64,000 bases of DNA from Hydractinia symbiolongicarpus. Taxonomy: Eukaryota; Cnidaria; Hydrozoa; Anthoathecata; Hydractiniidae. Made by a program: the position numbers and the translations under genes. The notes beneath the pieces were generated by a model. It ran no database searches and was not told the origin of the DNA. It saw only the letters and a list, made by a program, of their open reading frames with translations. This document shows, piece after piece, positions 18,000 through 30,352 of this stretch. The number at the start of each line of letters is the position of its first letter. Positions within the stretch are counted from its first letter, which is position 1. The stretch is taken from assembly GCF_029227915.1 (NCBI RefSeq), contig NC_079877.1, positions 20,859,851-20,923,850 on the forward strand, given 5' to 3'.

Positions 18000-20900
18000 A
18001 GCCATGACCTAATATCACCTTCAACTACGTGCATAGCCTTCTAAAACTTTTATATGGCGTTTTGCCGCATAATAAACGCCTCACACGTAAATCGCGTGGT
18101 TCCACGAGCCTGCATATGGTATCATTAATCTAGTCCTTTCAGTTTCAATGGAGTACAATGTTCCAAGTCGTTTTCCTAGGCGCCCTGTTCTTATATCAAA
18201 GTCAACTACGTGCAGAGGAATAATTAAGGCCTTACTCGTAAATTACGTGGTTCCACGTGTCAGCGAAAGTTGCTATTGGTGTAGTCCTTGCAGTCTCAAT
18301 GGACTACCACACCCTAAGTTCTTTTCCCTGGGGCCATGACATAATATCACCTTCAACTACGTGCATAGCCTTCTAAAACTGTTAAATGGCGTTTTGCCGC
18401 ATAATAAAAGGCTTACACGTAAATTGCGTGGTTCCAAGAGCCTGCATATGGTATCATTGGTCTAGTCCTTTCAATCTCAATGGACTACAACGTCCAAAAT
18501 CGTTTTCCTTTGAGCCATTGCCTTATACCACATTCAACTACGCGCATAGCCTTCTAAAAGCCGTAATATGGCTTTTGCGGCCTAATTAAGGCCCTACACT
18601 TAAATCACGTAGTTCCACGAGCACGCGCATGGTATCATTGGTCTAGTCCTTTCAGTCTAAATGGAATACAATGTACCAAGTCGTTTTTCTTGGCGCCCTG
18701 TCCTTATATCACCTTGATCTACGCGCATAGCCTTCTAAAATCTGTAGCATGGAGTTTTGCGGAATAATTGAGGCCCTTCACTTATATTGCGTGGTTCCAC
18801 GTGTCCGCATAGGTCGCCATGGGTAAAGTCCTTTCAGTCTCAATGAACTACAACTTCCCATGTTGCTTTCTATGGCGCCAAGGCCTTATAGCAACGTCAA
18901 TTACGCGCATAGCCTTCTAAAGGCTGTAATATGGCCTTTTGCCGCCTAATTAAGGCCTTACTCGTAAATTACGTAGTTCCACGAGACTGCGCATGGTACT
19001 TTTGGTCTAGTACTTGTAGTCTCAATGGAGTACAACGTCCCAAGCCGTTTTCCTTGGAGCCATGACCTAATATCACCTTCAACTACGTGCATAGCTTTCT
19101 AAAACTGTTATATGGCGTTTTGCCACATAATAAAAGACTTACACGTAAATCACGTGGTTCCATGAGCCTGCATATGGTGTCATTGGTCTAGTCCTTTCAG
19201 TTTCAATGGAATACAAGGTGCGAAGTCGTTTTCCTAGGCGCCCTGTCCTTATATCACAGTCAACTACGTGCAGAGGCATAATTAAGGCCTTACTCGTAAA
19301 TTACGTGGTTCCACGTGTCAGCGAAAGTTGCTATTGGTGTAGTCCTTGCAGTCTCAAGGGACTACCACATCCTAAGTTCTTTTCCCTGGGACCATGACCT
19401 AATATCACCTTCAACTACGTGCATAGCCTTCTAAAACTGTTAAATGCCGTTTTGCCGCATAATAAAAGCCTTACACGTATATCACGTGGTTCCACGAGCC
19501 TGCATATGGTATCACTCGTCTAGTCTTTTCAGTTTCAATGGAGTACAATATGCCAAGTTGTTTTCCTTGGCCCCCTGTCCTTATATCACAGTCAACTACG
19601 CGCATAGCCTTCTAAAAGCTGTAACATGGCATTTTGCCGCCTAGTAAAGGCTTTACACGTAAATCACGTGGTTCCACGAGCCTGCATAAGGTATCATTGG
19701 TGTAGTCGTCGCAGTTTCAATAGACTACCACGTCCCAAGATTTTTTCTTTGGGGCCCTGTTCTTATATCACATTCAACTACGTGCATAGCTTTCTAAAAG
19801 CCGTAATATGACCATTTGCGGCATATTTAAAGCCCTACACTTAAATTACGTGGTTCCACGTATCCGCACAGGTTACCATGGGTCTAGTCCTTACAGTCTC
19901 AATATACTACAACTTTCCATGTTGTTTTCCATGGCGTCACGGCCTTATATCAATGTCAACTGCGCACATAGCCTTCTAAAGGCTGTAATATGGCTTATTG
20001 CCGCCTAATAAAGGACTTACACGTAAATCATGTGGTTCCACGAGCCTACGTATGGTATCATTGGTCTAGTCCTTCCAGTCTAAATGGACTGCAACGTCCC
20101 AAGTTGTTTTCCTCGGCGCCATGGCCTTATATCACCGTCAACTACGCGCATAGCCTTCTGAAGGCTATAGTATGGCGTTTTGCCGCCTAATAAAAGCCTT
20201 ACACGTAGATCACGCGGTTCCACGAGCCTGCGCATAGTATCATTGGTCTAGTCCTTTCAATCTCAATGGACTACAACGTCTAAAATCGTTTTCCTTTGAG
20301 CCATTGCCTTATACCACAGTCAACTACGCGCATAGCCTTCTAAAAGCCGTAATATGGCTTTTGCGGCCTAATTAAGGCCCTACACTTAAATCACGTAGTT
20401 CCACGAGCACGCGCATGGTATCATTGGTCTAGTCCTTTCAGTCTAAATGGAGTACAATGTACCAAGTTGTTTTTCTTGGTGCCCTGTCCTGATATCACCT
20501 TCAACTACGCTCAAAGCCTTCTAAAAGCTGTAACATGGCGTTTTGCGGAATAATTGGGGCCCTTCGCTTATATTGCGTGGTTCCACGTGTCCGCATAGGT
20601 CGCCATGGGTAAAGTCCTTTCAGTCTCAATGAACTACAACTTCCTATGTTGCTTTCTATGGCGCCAAGGCCTTATAGCAACGTCAATTACGCGCATAGCC
20701 TTCTAAAACTGTTAAATGCCGTTTTGCCGCATAATAAAAGCCTTAAATGTAAATCACGTGGTTCCACGAGCCTGCATATGGTATCATTGGTCTAGTCCTT
20801 TCAGTTTCAATGGAGTACAATGTGCCAAGTCGTTTTCGTTGGCGCCCTGTCCTTATATTACAGTCAACAACGTGCCTAGCCTTCTAAAAGCCGTAATATG

Positions 20901-23900
20901 GCTTTTTGACCATAATTAAGGCCTTACTCGTAAACTACGTGGTTCCACGTGTCCGGGCAAGTTTTCTACTGGTGTAGTACTTGCTGTTTCAATGGACTAC
21001 CACGTCCAAAATTATTTTCCTTGGGGTCAACACCTAATATCACCTTAACTACGTGCATAGTCTTTTAAAGGCTGTAATGTGTCTTTTTGCCGCCCAATAA
21101 AGGCCTTACACGTAAATCACGTAGTTCCACGAGGCTGCACATGGCATTATTAGTCTAGTCCTTTCAGTCTCAATGGAGTACAATGTGCCAAGTCGTTTTC
21201 CTTGGCGCCCTGTCCTTATATCACCTTCAACTACGCGCATAGCTTTCTAAAGGCTGTAACATGGCCTTTTGCGAATAATAAAGGCTTTACACTTAAATCA
21301 CGTGGTTCCACAAGCCTGTGCATGGTATTATTGGTCTAGTCTTTTCATTCTCAGCGGACTACAACGTCCCAAGTCGTTCTCCTTGGAGCCATTGCGTTAT
21401 ATCTCCGTCAACTACGTGCATAGCCTTCTATAATCCGTAATATGGCCTTTTGCGGCCTAGTTAAAGCCTTACTCGTGAATTACGTGGCTCCACTTGTCCG
21501 CGCAAGATCCCTTTGGTGTAGTCCTTGCAGTCTCAAAGGAGTACCACGTCCCAAGTTCTTTTCCTTGGGGCGATGACCTAATATCACCTTCAACTACGTG
21601 CATAGCCTTCTAAAACTGTTAAATGCCGTTTTGCCGCATAATAAAAGCCTTACACGTAAATCACGTGGTTCCACGAGCCTGCATATGGTATCACTCGTCT
21701 AGTCTTTTCAGTTTCAATGGAGTACAATATGGCAAGTCGTTTTCCTTGGCCCCCTGTCCTTATATCACAGTCAACTACGCGCATAGCCTTCTAAAAGCTG
21801 TAACATGGCATTTTGCCGCCTAATAAAGGCTTTACACGTAAATCACGTGGTTCCACGAGCCTGCATAAGGTATCATTGGTGTAATCGTCGCAGTTTCAAT
21901 AGACTGCAACGTCCCAAGTTGTTTTCCTTGGCGCTATGGTCTTATATCACCGTCAAATACGCGCACGGCCTTCTAAAATCTGTAATATGACCTTTTGCGG
22001 ACGACTTAAGGCCTTTCTTTCTGTCTGTTAGAGTTGCCATTGGTCTAGTTCTTGTAGTCTCAATGGACTACAACGTTCCATGCCGTATTCCTTGGAGCCA
22101 TGACCTAATATCACCTTCAACTACGTGCATAGCCTTCTAAAACTTTTATATGGCGTTTTGCCGCATAATAAACGCCTCACACGTAAATCACGTGGTTCCA
22201 CGAGCCTGCATATGGTATCATTAATCTAGTCCTTTCAGTTTCAATGGAGTACAATGTTCCAAGTCGTTTTCCTAGGCGCCCTGTTCTTATATCAAAGTCA
22301 ACTACGTGCAGAGGAATAATTAAGGCCTTACTCGTAAATTACGTGGTTCCACGTGTCAGCGAAAGTTGCTATTGGTGTAGTCCTTGCAGTCTCAATGGAC
22401 TACCACACCCTAAGTTCTTTTCCCTGGGGCCATGACATAATATCACCTTCAACTACGTGCATAGCCTTCTAAAACTGTTAAATGGCGTTTTGCCGCATAA
22501 TAAAAGGTTTACACGTAAATTGCGTGGTTCCAAGAGCCTGCATATGGTATCATTGGTCTAGTCCTTTCAATCTCAATGGACTACAACGTCCAAAATCGTT
22601 TTCCTTTGAGCCATTGCCTTATACCACATTCAACTACGCGCATAGCCTTCTAAAAGCCGTAATATGGCTTTTGCGGCCTAATTAAGGCCCTACACTTAAA
22701 TCACGTAGTTCCACGAGCACGCGCATGGTATCATTGGTCTAGTCCTTTCAGTCTAAATGGAGTACAATGTACCAAGTCGTTTTTCTTGGCGCCCTGTCCT
22801 TATATCACCTTCATCTACGCGCATAGCCTTCTAAAATCTGTAGCATGGAGTTTTGCGGAATAATTGAGGCCCTTCGCTTATATTGCGTGGTTCCACGTGT
22901 CCGCATAGGTCGCCATGGGTAAAATCCTTTCAGTCTCAATGAACTACAACTTCCCATGTTGCTTTCTATGGCGCCAAGGCCTTATAGCAACGTCAATTAC
23001 GCGCATAGCCTTCTAAAGGCTGTAATATGGCCTTTTGCCGCCTAATTAAGGCCTTACTCGTAAATTACGTAGTTCCACGAGACTGCGCATGGTACTTTTG
23101 GTCTAGTCCTTGTAGTCACAATGGAGTACAACGTCCCAAGCCGTTTTCCTTGCAGCCATGACCTAATATCACCTTCAACTACGTGCATAGCTTTCTAAAA
23201 CTGTTATATGGCGTTTTGCCACATAATAAAAGACTTACACGTAAATCACGTGGTTCCACGAGCACGCGCATGGTATCATTGGTCTAGTCCTTTCAGTCTA
23301 AATGGAGTACAATGTACCAAGTTGTTTTTCTTGGCGCCCTGTCCTGATATCACCTTCAACTACGCTCAAAGCCTTCTAAAAGGTGTAACATTGCGTTTTG
23401 CGGAATAATTGAGGCCCTTCGCTTATATTGCGTGGTTCCACGTGTCCGCATAGGTCGCCATGTGTAACGTCCTTTCAGTCTCAATGAACTACAACTTCCC
23501 ATGTTGCTTTCTATGGCGCCAAGGCCTTATAGCAACGTCAATTACGCGCATAGCCTTCTAAAACTGTTAAATGCCGTTTTGCCGCATAATAAAAGCCTTA
23601 CACGTAAATCACGTGGTTCCACGAGCCTGCATATGGTATCATTGGTCTAGTCCTTTCAGTTTCAATGGAGTACAATGTGCCTAGTCGTTTTCGTTGGCGC
23701 CCTGTCCTTATATTACAGTCAACAACGTGCATAGCCTTCTAAAAGCCGTAATATGGCTTTTTGACCATAATTAAGGCCTTACTCGTAAACTACGTGGTTC
23801 CACGTGTCCGGACAAGTTTTCTACTGGTGTAGTACTTGCTGTTTCAATGGACTACCACGTCCAAAATTATTTTCCTTGGGGTCAACACCTAATATCACCT

Positions 23901-26100
23901 TAACTACGTGCATAGTCTTTTAAAGGCTGTAATGTGTCTTTTTGCCGCCCAATAAAGGCCTTACACGTAAATCACGTAGTTCCACAAGGCTGCACATGGC
24001 ATTATTGGTCTAGTCCTTTCAGTCTCAATGGAGTACAATGTGCCAAGTCGTTTTCCTTGGCGCCCTGTCCTTATATCACCTTCAACTACGCGCATAGCTT
24101 TCTAAAGGCTGTAACATGGCCTTTTGCGAATAATAAAGGCTTTACACTTAAATCACGTGGTTCCACAAGCCTGTGCATGGTATTATTGGTCTAGTCTTTT
24201 CATTCTCAGCGGACTACAACGTCCCAAGTCGTTCTCCTTGGAGCCATTGCGTTATATCTCCGTCAACTACGTGCATAGCCTTCTATAATCCGTAATATGG
24301 CCTTTTGCGGCCTAGTTAAAGCCTTACTCGTGAATTACGTGGCTCCACTTGTCCGCGCAAGATCCCTTTGGTGTAGTCCTTGCAGTCTCAAAGGAGTACC
24401 ACGTCCCAAGTTCTTTTCCTTGGGGCGATGAGCTAATATCACCTTCAACTACGTGCATAGCCTTCTAAAACTGTTAAATGCCGTTTTGCCGCATAATAAA
24501 AGCCTTACACGTAAATCACGTGGTTCCACGAGCCTGCATATGGTATCACTCGTCTAGTCTTTTCAGTTTCAATGGAGTACAATATGGCAAGTCGTTTTCC
24601 TTGGCCCCCTGTCCTTATATCACAGTCAACTACGCGCATAGCCTTCTAAAAGCTGTAACATGGCATTTTGCCGCCTAATAAAGGCTTTACACGTAAATCA
24701 GGTGGTTCCACGAGCCTGCATAAGGTATCATTGGTGTAATCGTCGCAGTTTCAATAGACTGCAACGTCCCAAGTTGTTTTCCTTGGCGCCATGGCCTTAT
24801 ATCACCGTCAACTACGCACATAGCCTTCTGAAGGCTATAGTATGGCGTTTTGCCGCCTAATAAAAGCCTTACACGTAGATCACGCGGTTCCACGAGCCTG
24901 CGCATAGTATCATTGGTCTAGTCCTTTCAATCTCAATGGACTACAACGTCTAAAATCGTTTTCCTTTGAGCCATTGCCTTATGCCACAGTCAACTACGCG
25001 CATAGCCTTCTAAAAGCCGTAATATGGCTTTTGCGGCCTAATTAAGGCCCTACACTTAAATCACGTAGTTCCACGAGCACGCGCATGGTATCATTGGTCT
25101 AGTCCTTTCAGTCTAAATGGAGTACAATGTACCAAGTCGTTTTTCTTGGCGCCCTGTCCTTATATCACCTTCAACTACGCGCATAGCCTTCTAAAAGCTG
25201 TAACATGGCGTTTTGCGGAATAATTGAGGCCCTTCGCTTATATTGCGTGGTTCCACGTGTCCGCATAGGTCGCCATGGGTAAAGTCCTTTCAGTCTCCAT
25301 GAACTACAACTTCCCATGTTGCTTTCTATGGCGCCAAGGCCTTATAGCAACGTCAATTACGCGCATAGCTTTCTAAAGGCTGTAATATGGCCTTTTGCCG
25401 CCTAATTAAGGCCTTACTCGTAAATTACGTAGTTCCACGAGACTGCGCATGGTACTTTTGGTCTATTCCTTGTAGTCTCAATGGAGTACAACGTCCCAAG
25501 CCGTTTTCCTTGGAGCCATGACCTAATATCACCTTCAACTACGTGCATAGCTTTCTAAAACTGTTATATGGCGTTTTGTCACATAATAAAAGACTTACAC
25601 GTAAATCACGTGGCTCCACGAGCCTGCATATGGTGTCATTGGTCTAGTCCTTTCAGTTTCAATGGAGTACAAGGTGCGAAGTCGTTTTCCTAGGCGCCCT
25701 GTCCTTATATCACAGTCAACTACGTGCAGAGGCATAATTAACGCCTTACTCGTAAATTACGTGGTTCCACGTGTCAGCAAAAGTTGCTATTGGTGTAGTC
25801 CTTGCAGTCTCAAGGGACTACCACATCCTAAGTTCTTTTCCCTGGGACCATGACCTAATATCACCTTCAACTACGTGCATAGCCTTCTAAAACTGTTAAA
25901 TGCCGTTTTGCCGCATAATAAAAGCCTTACACGTAAATCACGTGGTTCCACGAGCCTGCATATGGTATCATTGGTCTAGTCCTTTCAGTTTCAATGGAGT
26001 ACAATGTGCCAAGTCGTTTTCGTTGGCGCCCTGTCCTTATATCACAGTCAACTACGTGCATAGCCTTCTATAATCCGTAAAATGGCCTTTTGCGGCCTAA
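18000..26100 (+). repeat. Mosaic of multi-kilobase segment duplications within the array
   Basis: Blocks recur at constant offsets: about 17830-18790 matches 21925-22890 (offset 4096), about 20520-21900 matches 23380-24770 (offset 2855), about 20110-20560 matches 24780-25230 (offset about 4672), and 19010-19460 matches 25460-25920 (offset about 6456). Copies are nearly identical over hundreds of bases, then switch partner. This is what repeated unequal exchange and gene-conversion-like events produce in a satellite. Confidence 0.7.
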
Positions 26101-26436
26101 TTAAAGCCTTACTCGTTAATTACGTGGCCCCACGTGTCCGCGCAAGATCGCTTTGGTGTAGTCCTTGCAGTTTCAATGGAGTACCACGTTCCAAGTTCTT
26201 TTCCTTGTTGCCATGACCTAATATCACCTTCAGCTACGCGCATAGCCTTTAAGAGCTGTAATATGGCCTTTTGCTGCCCGATAAAGGCTTTACACGTAAA
26301 TCACGTAGTTCCACGAGCGTATGCATGGTATCATTGGTCTGGTCCTTTTATTCTCAATGTACTAAAACATCCTAAGTCTATTCCCTTGGAGCCATGGCCT
26401 TATATCACCGTCAACTACGTGCATAACCTTCTATAA

Positions 26437-29144
26437 TCTGTAATATGGCTTCATGCGGCCAAATTAAGGCCTTACTCGTAAATTACTTAGTTCCACAAGG
26501 CTGCGCATGATATCATTGTTCTAGTCCTTTCAGTCTCAATGGAGTACAATGTGCCAAGTCATTTTCCTTGGCAGTCTGTCCTTATATCACCTTCAACTAC
26601 GCACATAGCCTTCTAAAGGCTGTAATATGGCTTATTGCCGCCTAATAAAGGACTTACACGTAAATCATGTGGTTCCACGAGCCTACGTATGGTATCATTG
26701 GTCTAGTCCTTCCAGTCTAAATGGACTGCAACGTCCCAAGTTGTTTTCCTTGGCGCCATGGCCTTATATAACCGTCAACTACGCGAATAGTCTACTAAAG
26801 GCTATATTATGGCGTTTTGCCGCCTAATAAAAACCTTACACGTAGATTACGTGGTTCCACGAGCCTGCGCATGGTATCATTGGTCTAGTCCTTTCAATCT
26901 CAATGGACTACAACGTCCAAAATCGTTTTCCTTTGAGCCATTGCCTTATATCACCGTCAACTACGTGCATAACCTTCTAAAATCTGTAATATGGCTTCTT
27001 GCGGCCAAATTAAGGCCTTACTCGTAAATTACTTTGTTCCACGAGGCTGCGCATGGTATCATTGTTCTAGTCCTTTCAGTCTCAATGGAGTACAATGTAC
27101 CAAGTCGTTCTCCTTGGCGCCCTGTCCTTATATCACCTTCAACTACGCGCATAGCCTTCTAAAAGCTGTAACATGGCCTTTTACGGAATAATTGAGGCCC
27201 TTTGCTTATATTGCGTGGTTCCACGTGTCCGCACAGTTCGCCATGGATAAAGTCCTTGCAGTCTCAATGAACTACAACTTCCCATGTTGCTTTCTATGGC
27301 GCCATGGCCTTATAGCAACGTCAATTACGCGCATAGCCTTCTAAAGGCTGTAATATGGCCTTTTGACGCCTAATTTAGGCCTTACTCGTAAATTACGTAG
27401 TTCCACGAGACTGCGCATGGTATCATTGGTCTAGTCCTTGTAGTCTCAATGGACTACAACATTCCATGCCGTATTCTTTGGCGCCATGACCTAATATCAC
27501 CTTCAACTACGTGCATAACCTTCTATAATCTGTAATATGGCTTCATGCGGCCAAATTAAGGCCTTACTCGTAAATTACTTAGTTCCACAAAGCTGCGCAT
27601 GATATCATTGTTTTAGTCCTTTCAGTCTCAATGGAGTACAATGTGCCAAGTCATTTTCCTTGGCAGCCTGTCCTTATATCACCTTCAACTACGCACATAG
27701 CCTTCTAAAGGCTGTAATATGGCTTATTGCCGCCTAATAAAGGACTTACACGTAAATCATGTGGTTCCACGAGCCTACGTATGGTATCATTGGTCTAGTC
27801 CTTCCAGTCTAAATGGACTGCAACGTCCCAAGTTGTTTTCCTTGGCGCCATGGCCTTATATAACCGTCAACTACGCGAATAGTCTACTAAAGGCTATATT
27901 ATGGCGTTTTGCCGCCTAATAAAAACCTTACACGTAGATTACGTGGTTCCACGAGCCTGCGCATGGTATCATTGGTCTAGTCCTTTCAATCTCAATGGAC
28001 TACAACGTCCAAAATCGTTTTCCTTTGAGCCATTGCCTTATATCACCGCCAACTACGTGCATAACCTTCTAAAATCTGTAATATGGCTTCTTGCGGCCAA
28101 ATTAAGGCCTTACTCGTAAATTACTTTGTTCCACGAGGCTGCGCATGGTATCATTGTTCTAGTCCTTTCAGTCTCAATGGAGTACAATGTACCAAGTCGT
28201 TCTCCTTGGCGCCCTGTCCTTATATCACCTTCAACTACGCGCATAGCCTTCTAAAAGCTGTAACATGGCCTTTTACGGAATAATTGAGGCCCTTTGCTTA
28301 TATTGCGTGGTTCCACGTGTCCGCACAGTTCGCCATGGATAAAGTCCTTGCAGTCTCAATGAACTACAACTTCCCATGTTGCTTTCTATGGCGCCATGGC
28401 CTTATAGCAACGTCAATTACGCGCATAGCCTTCTAAAGGCTGTAATATGGCCTTTTGACGCCTAATTTAGGCCTTACTCGTAAATTACGTAGTTCCACGA
28501 GACTGCGCATGGTATCATTGGTCTAGTCCTTGTAGTCTCAATGGACTACAACATTCCATGCCGTATTCTTTGGCGCCATGACCTAATATCACCTTCAACT
28601 ACGTGCATAACCTTCTATAATCTGTAATATGGCTTCATGCGGCCAAATTAAGGCCTTACTCGTAAATTACTTAGTTCCACAAAGCTGCGCATGATATCAT
28701 TGTTTTAGTCCTTTCAGTCTCAATGGAGTACAATGTGCCAAGTCATTTTCCTTGGCAGCCTGTCCTTATATCACCTTCAACTACGCACATAGCCTTCTAA
28801 AGGCTGTAATATGGCTTATTGCCGCCTAATAAAGGACTTACACGTAAATCATGTGGTTCCACGAGCCTACGTATGGTATCATTGGTCTAGTCCTTCCAGT
28901 CTAAATGGACTGCAACGTCCCAAGTTGTTTTCCTTGGCGCCATGGCCTTATATAACCGTCAACTACGCGAATAGTCTACTAAAGGCTATATTATGGCGTT
29001 TTGCCGCCTAATAAAAACCTTACACGTAGATTACGTGATTCCACGAGCCTGCGCATGGTATCATTGGTCTAGTCCTTTCAATCTCAATGGACTACAACGT
29101 CCAAAATCGTTTTCCTTTGAGCCATTGCCTTATATCACCGTCAA
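26437..29144 (+). repeat. Higher-order repeat: 6-mer of 1092 bp, about 2.5 copies
   Basis: Copies start near 26437, 27529 and 28621. Landmark frames repeat at exactly 1092 bases (26627, 27719, 28811; 26809, 27901, 28993). The six monomers within a unit differ clearly from one another while the copies are nearly identical. The third copy breaks off at about 29144, where the sequence switches to another monomer type. Confidence 0.85.
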
Positions 29145-30312
29145 TTACGCGCATAGCCTTCTAAAGGCTGTAATATGGCCTTTTGACGCCTAATTAAGGC
29201 CTTACTCGTAAATTACGTAGTTCCACGAGACTGCGCATGGTATCATTGTTCTAGTCCTTTCAGTCTCAATGGAGTACAATGTACCAAGTCGTTCTCCTTG
29301 GCGCCCTGTCCTTATATCACCTTCAACTACGCGCATAGCCTTCTAAAACTGTTATATGGCGTTTTGCCGCCTAATAAAGGCATTACACGTAAATCACGTA
29401 GTTCCACGAGGCTGTACATGGCATTATTAGTCTAGTCCCTTCTGTCTCAATGGAGTAAAATGTGCCAAGTCGTTTTCCTTGGCACCCTGTCCTTATATCA
29501 CCTTCAACTACGCGCATAGCTTTCTAAAAGCTGTAACATGGCCTTTTACCGAATAATAAAGGCATTACACGTAAATCACGTAGTTCCACGAGGCTGTACA
29601 TGGCATTATTAGTCTAGTCCTTTCATTCTCAATGGACTACAACGTCCCAAGTCGTTCTCCTTGGAGCCATTGCGTTATATCTCCGTCAACTACGTGCATA
29701 GCCTTCTATAATCCGTAATATGTCCTTTTGCGGCCTAATTAAAGCCTTACTCGTAAATTACGTGGCTCCACGTGTCCGCGCAAGATCCCTTTGGTGTAGT
29801 CCTTGCAGTCTCAAAGGAGTACCACGTCCCAAGTTCTTTTCTTTGGGGCGATGACCTAATATTACCTTCAGCTACGTGCATAGCCTTAAAAAGCTGTAAT
29901 ATGGCCTTTTGCCGCACGATAAAGGCTTTACACGTAAATCACGTAGTTCCACGAGCGTATGCATGGTATCATTGGTCTAGTCCGTTTAGTCTCAATGGAC
30001 TGCAATGTGCCAAGTCGTTTTCCTTTGCTCCATGCCCTTATATCACCGTCAACTACGCGCATAGCCTTCTAAAATCTGTAATATGACCTTTTGCGGACGA
30101 GTTAAGGTCTTACTCCTGAAGTACGTGGCTCCACGTGTCTGTTACAGTTGCCATTGGTCTAGCTCTTGTAGTCTCAATGGACTACAACGTTCCATGTTGC
30201 TTTCTATGGCGCCATGGCCTTATATCACAGTCAACTACGCGCATAGCCTTCTAAAAGCTGTAACATGGCCTTTTGCCACCTAATAAAGGCTTTACACTTT
30301 AATCATGTGGTT

Positions 30313-30352
30313 AAGCCTGCGTATGGTATTACAAGCCTGCGTATGGTATTAT
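30313..30352 (+). repeat. Local 20-bp duplication inside one monomer
   Basis: The 20-base unit AAGCCTGCGTATGGTATTAC occurs at 30313-30332 and again at 30333-30352 with its last base changed to T, replacing the usual CCAC before AAGCCTG. It is a private slippage event seen once. Confidence 0.7.

Larger units (their letters stand above)
7428..18000 (+). repeat. Diverged left edge of the satellite array
   Basis: Monomers here differ from each other more than elsewhere, contain more small indels and fewer intact frames, and show no short-period higher-order repeat. The only close copies are scattered segments: about 8500-8895 matches 11410-11804 (offset 2909, 16 monomers), 8310-8500 matches 10491-10680 (offset about 2181, 12 monomers), and 7650-7960 resembles 12375-12690. 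This is the pattern expected of old monomers at the margin of an array, left behind by homogenisation further in. Confidence 0.7.

Noticed and set aside
18160-18190. CENP-B box-like sequence (variants with TTTTCGTTGGCGCC, for example near 20825 and 26018)
   Set aside because: The first half resembles the box (TTCGTTGG), but the required A and CGGG positions are not present in any copy I examined.
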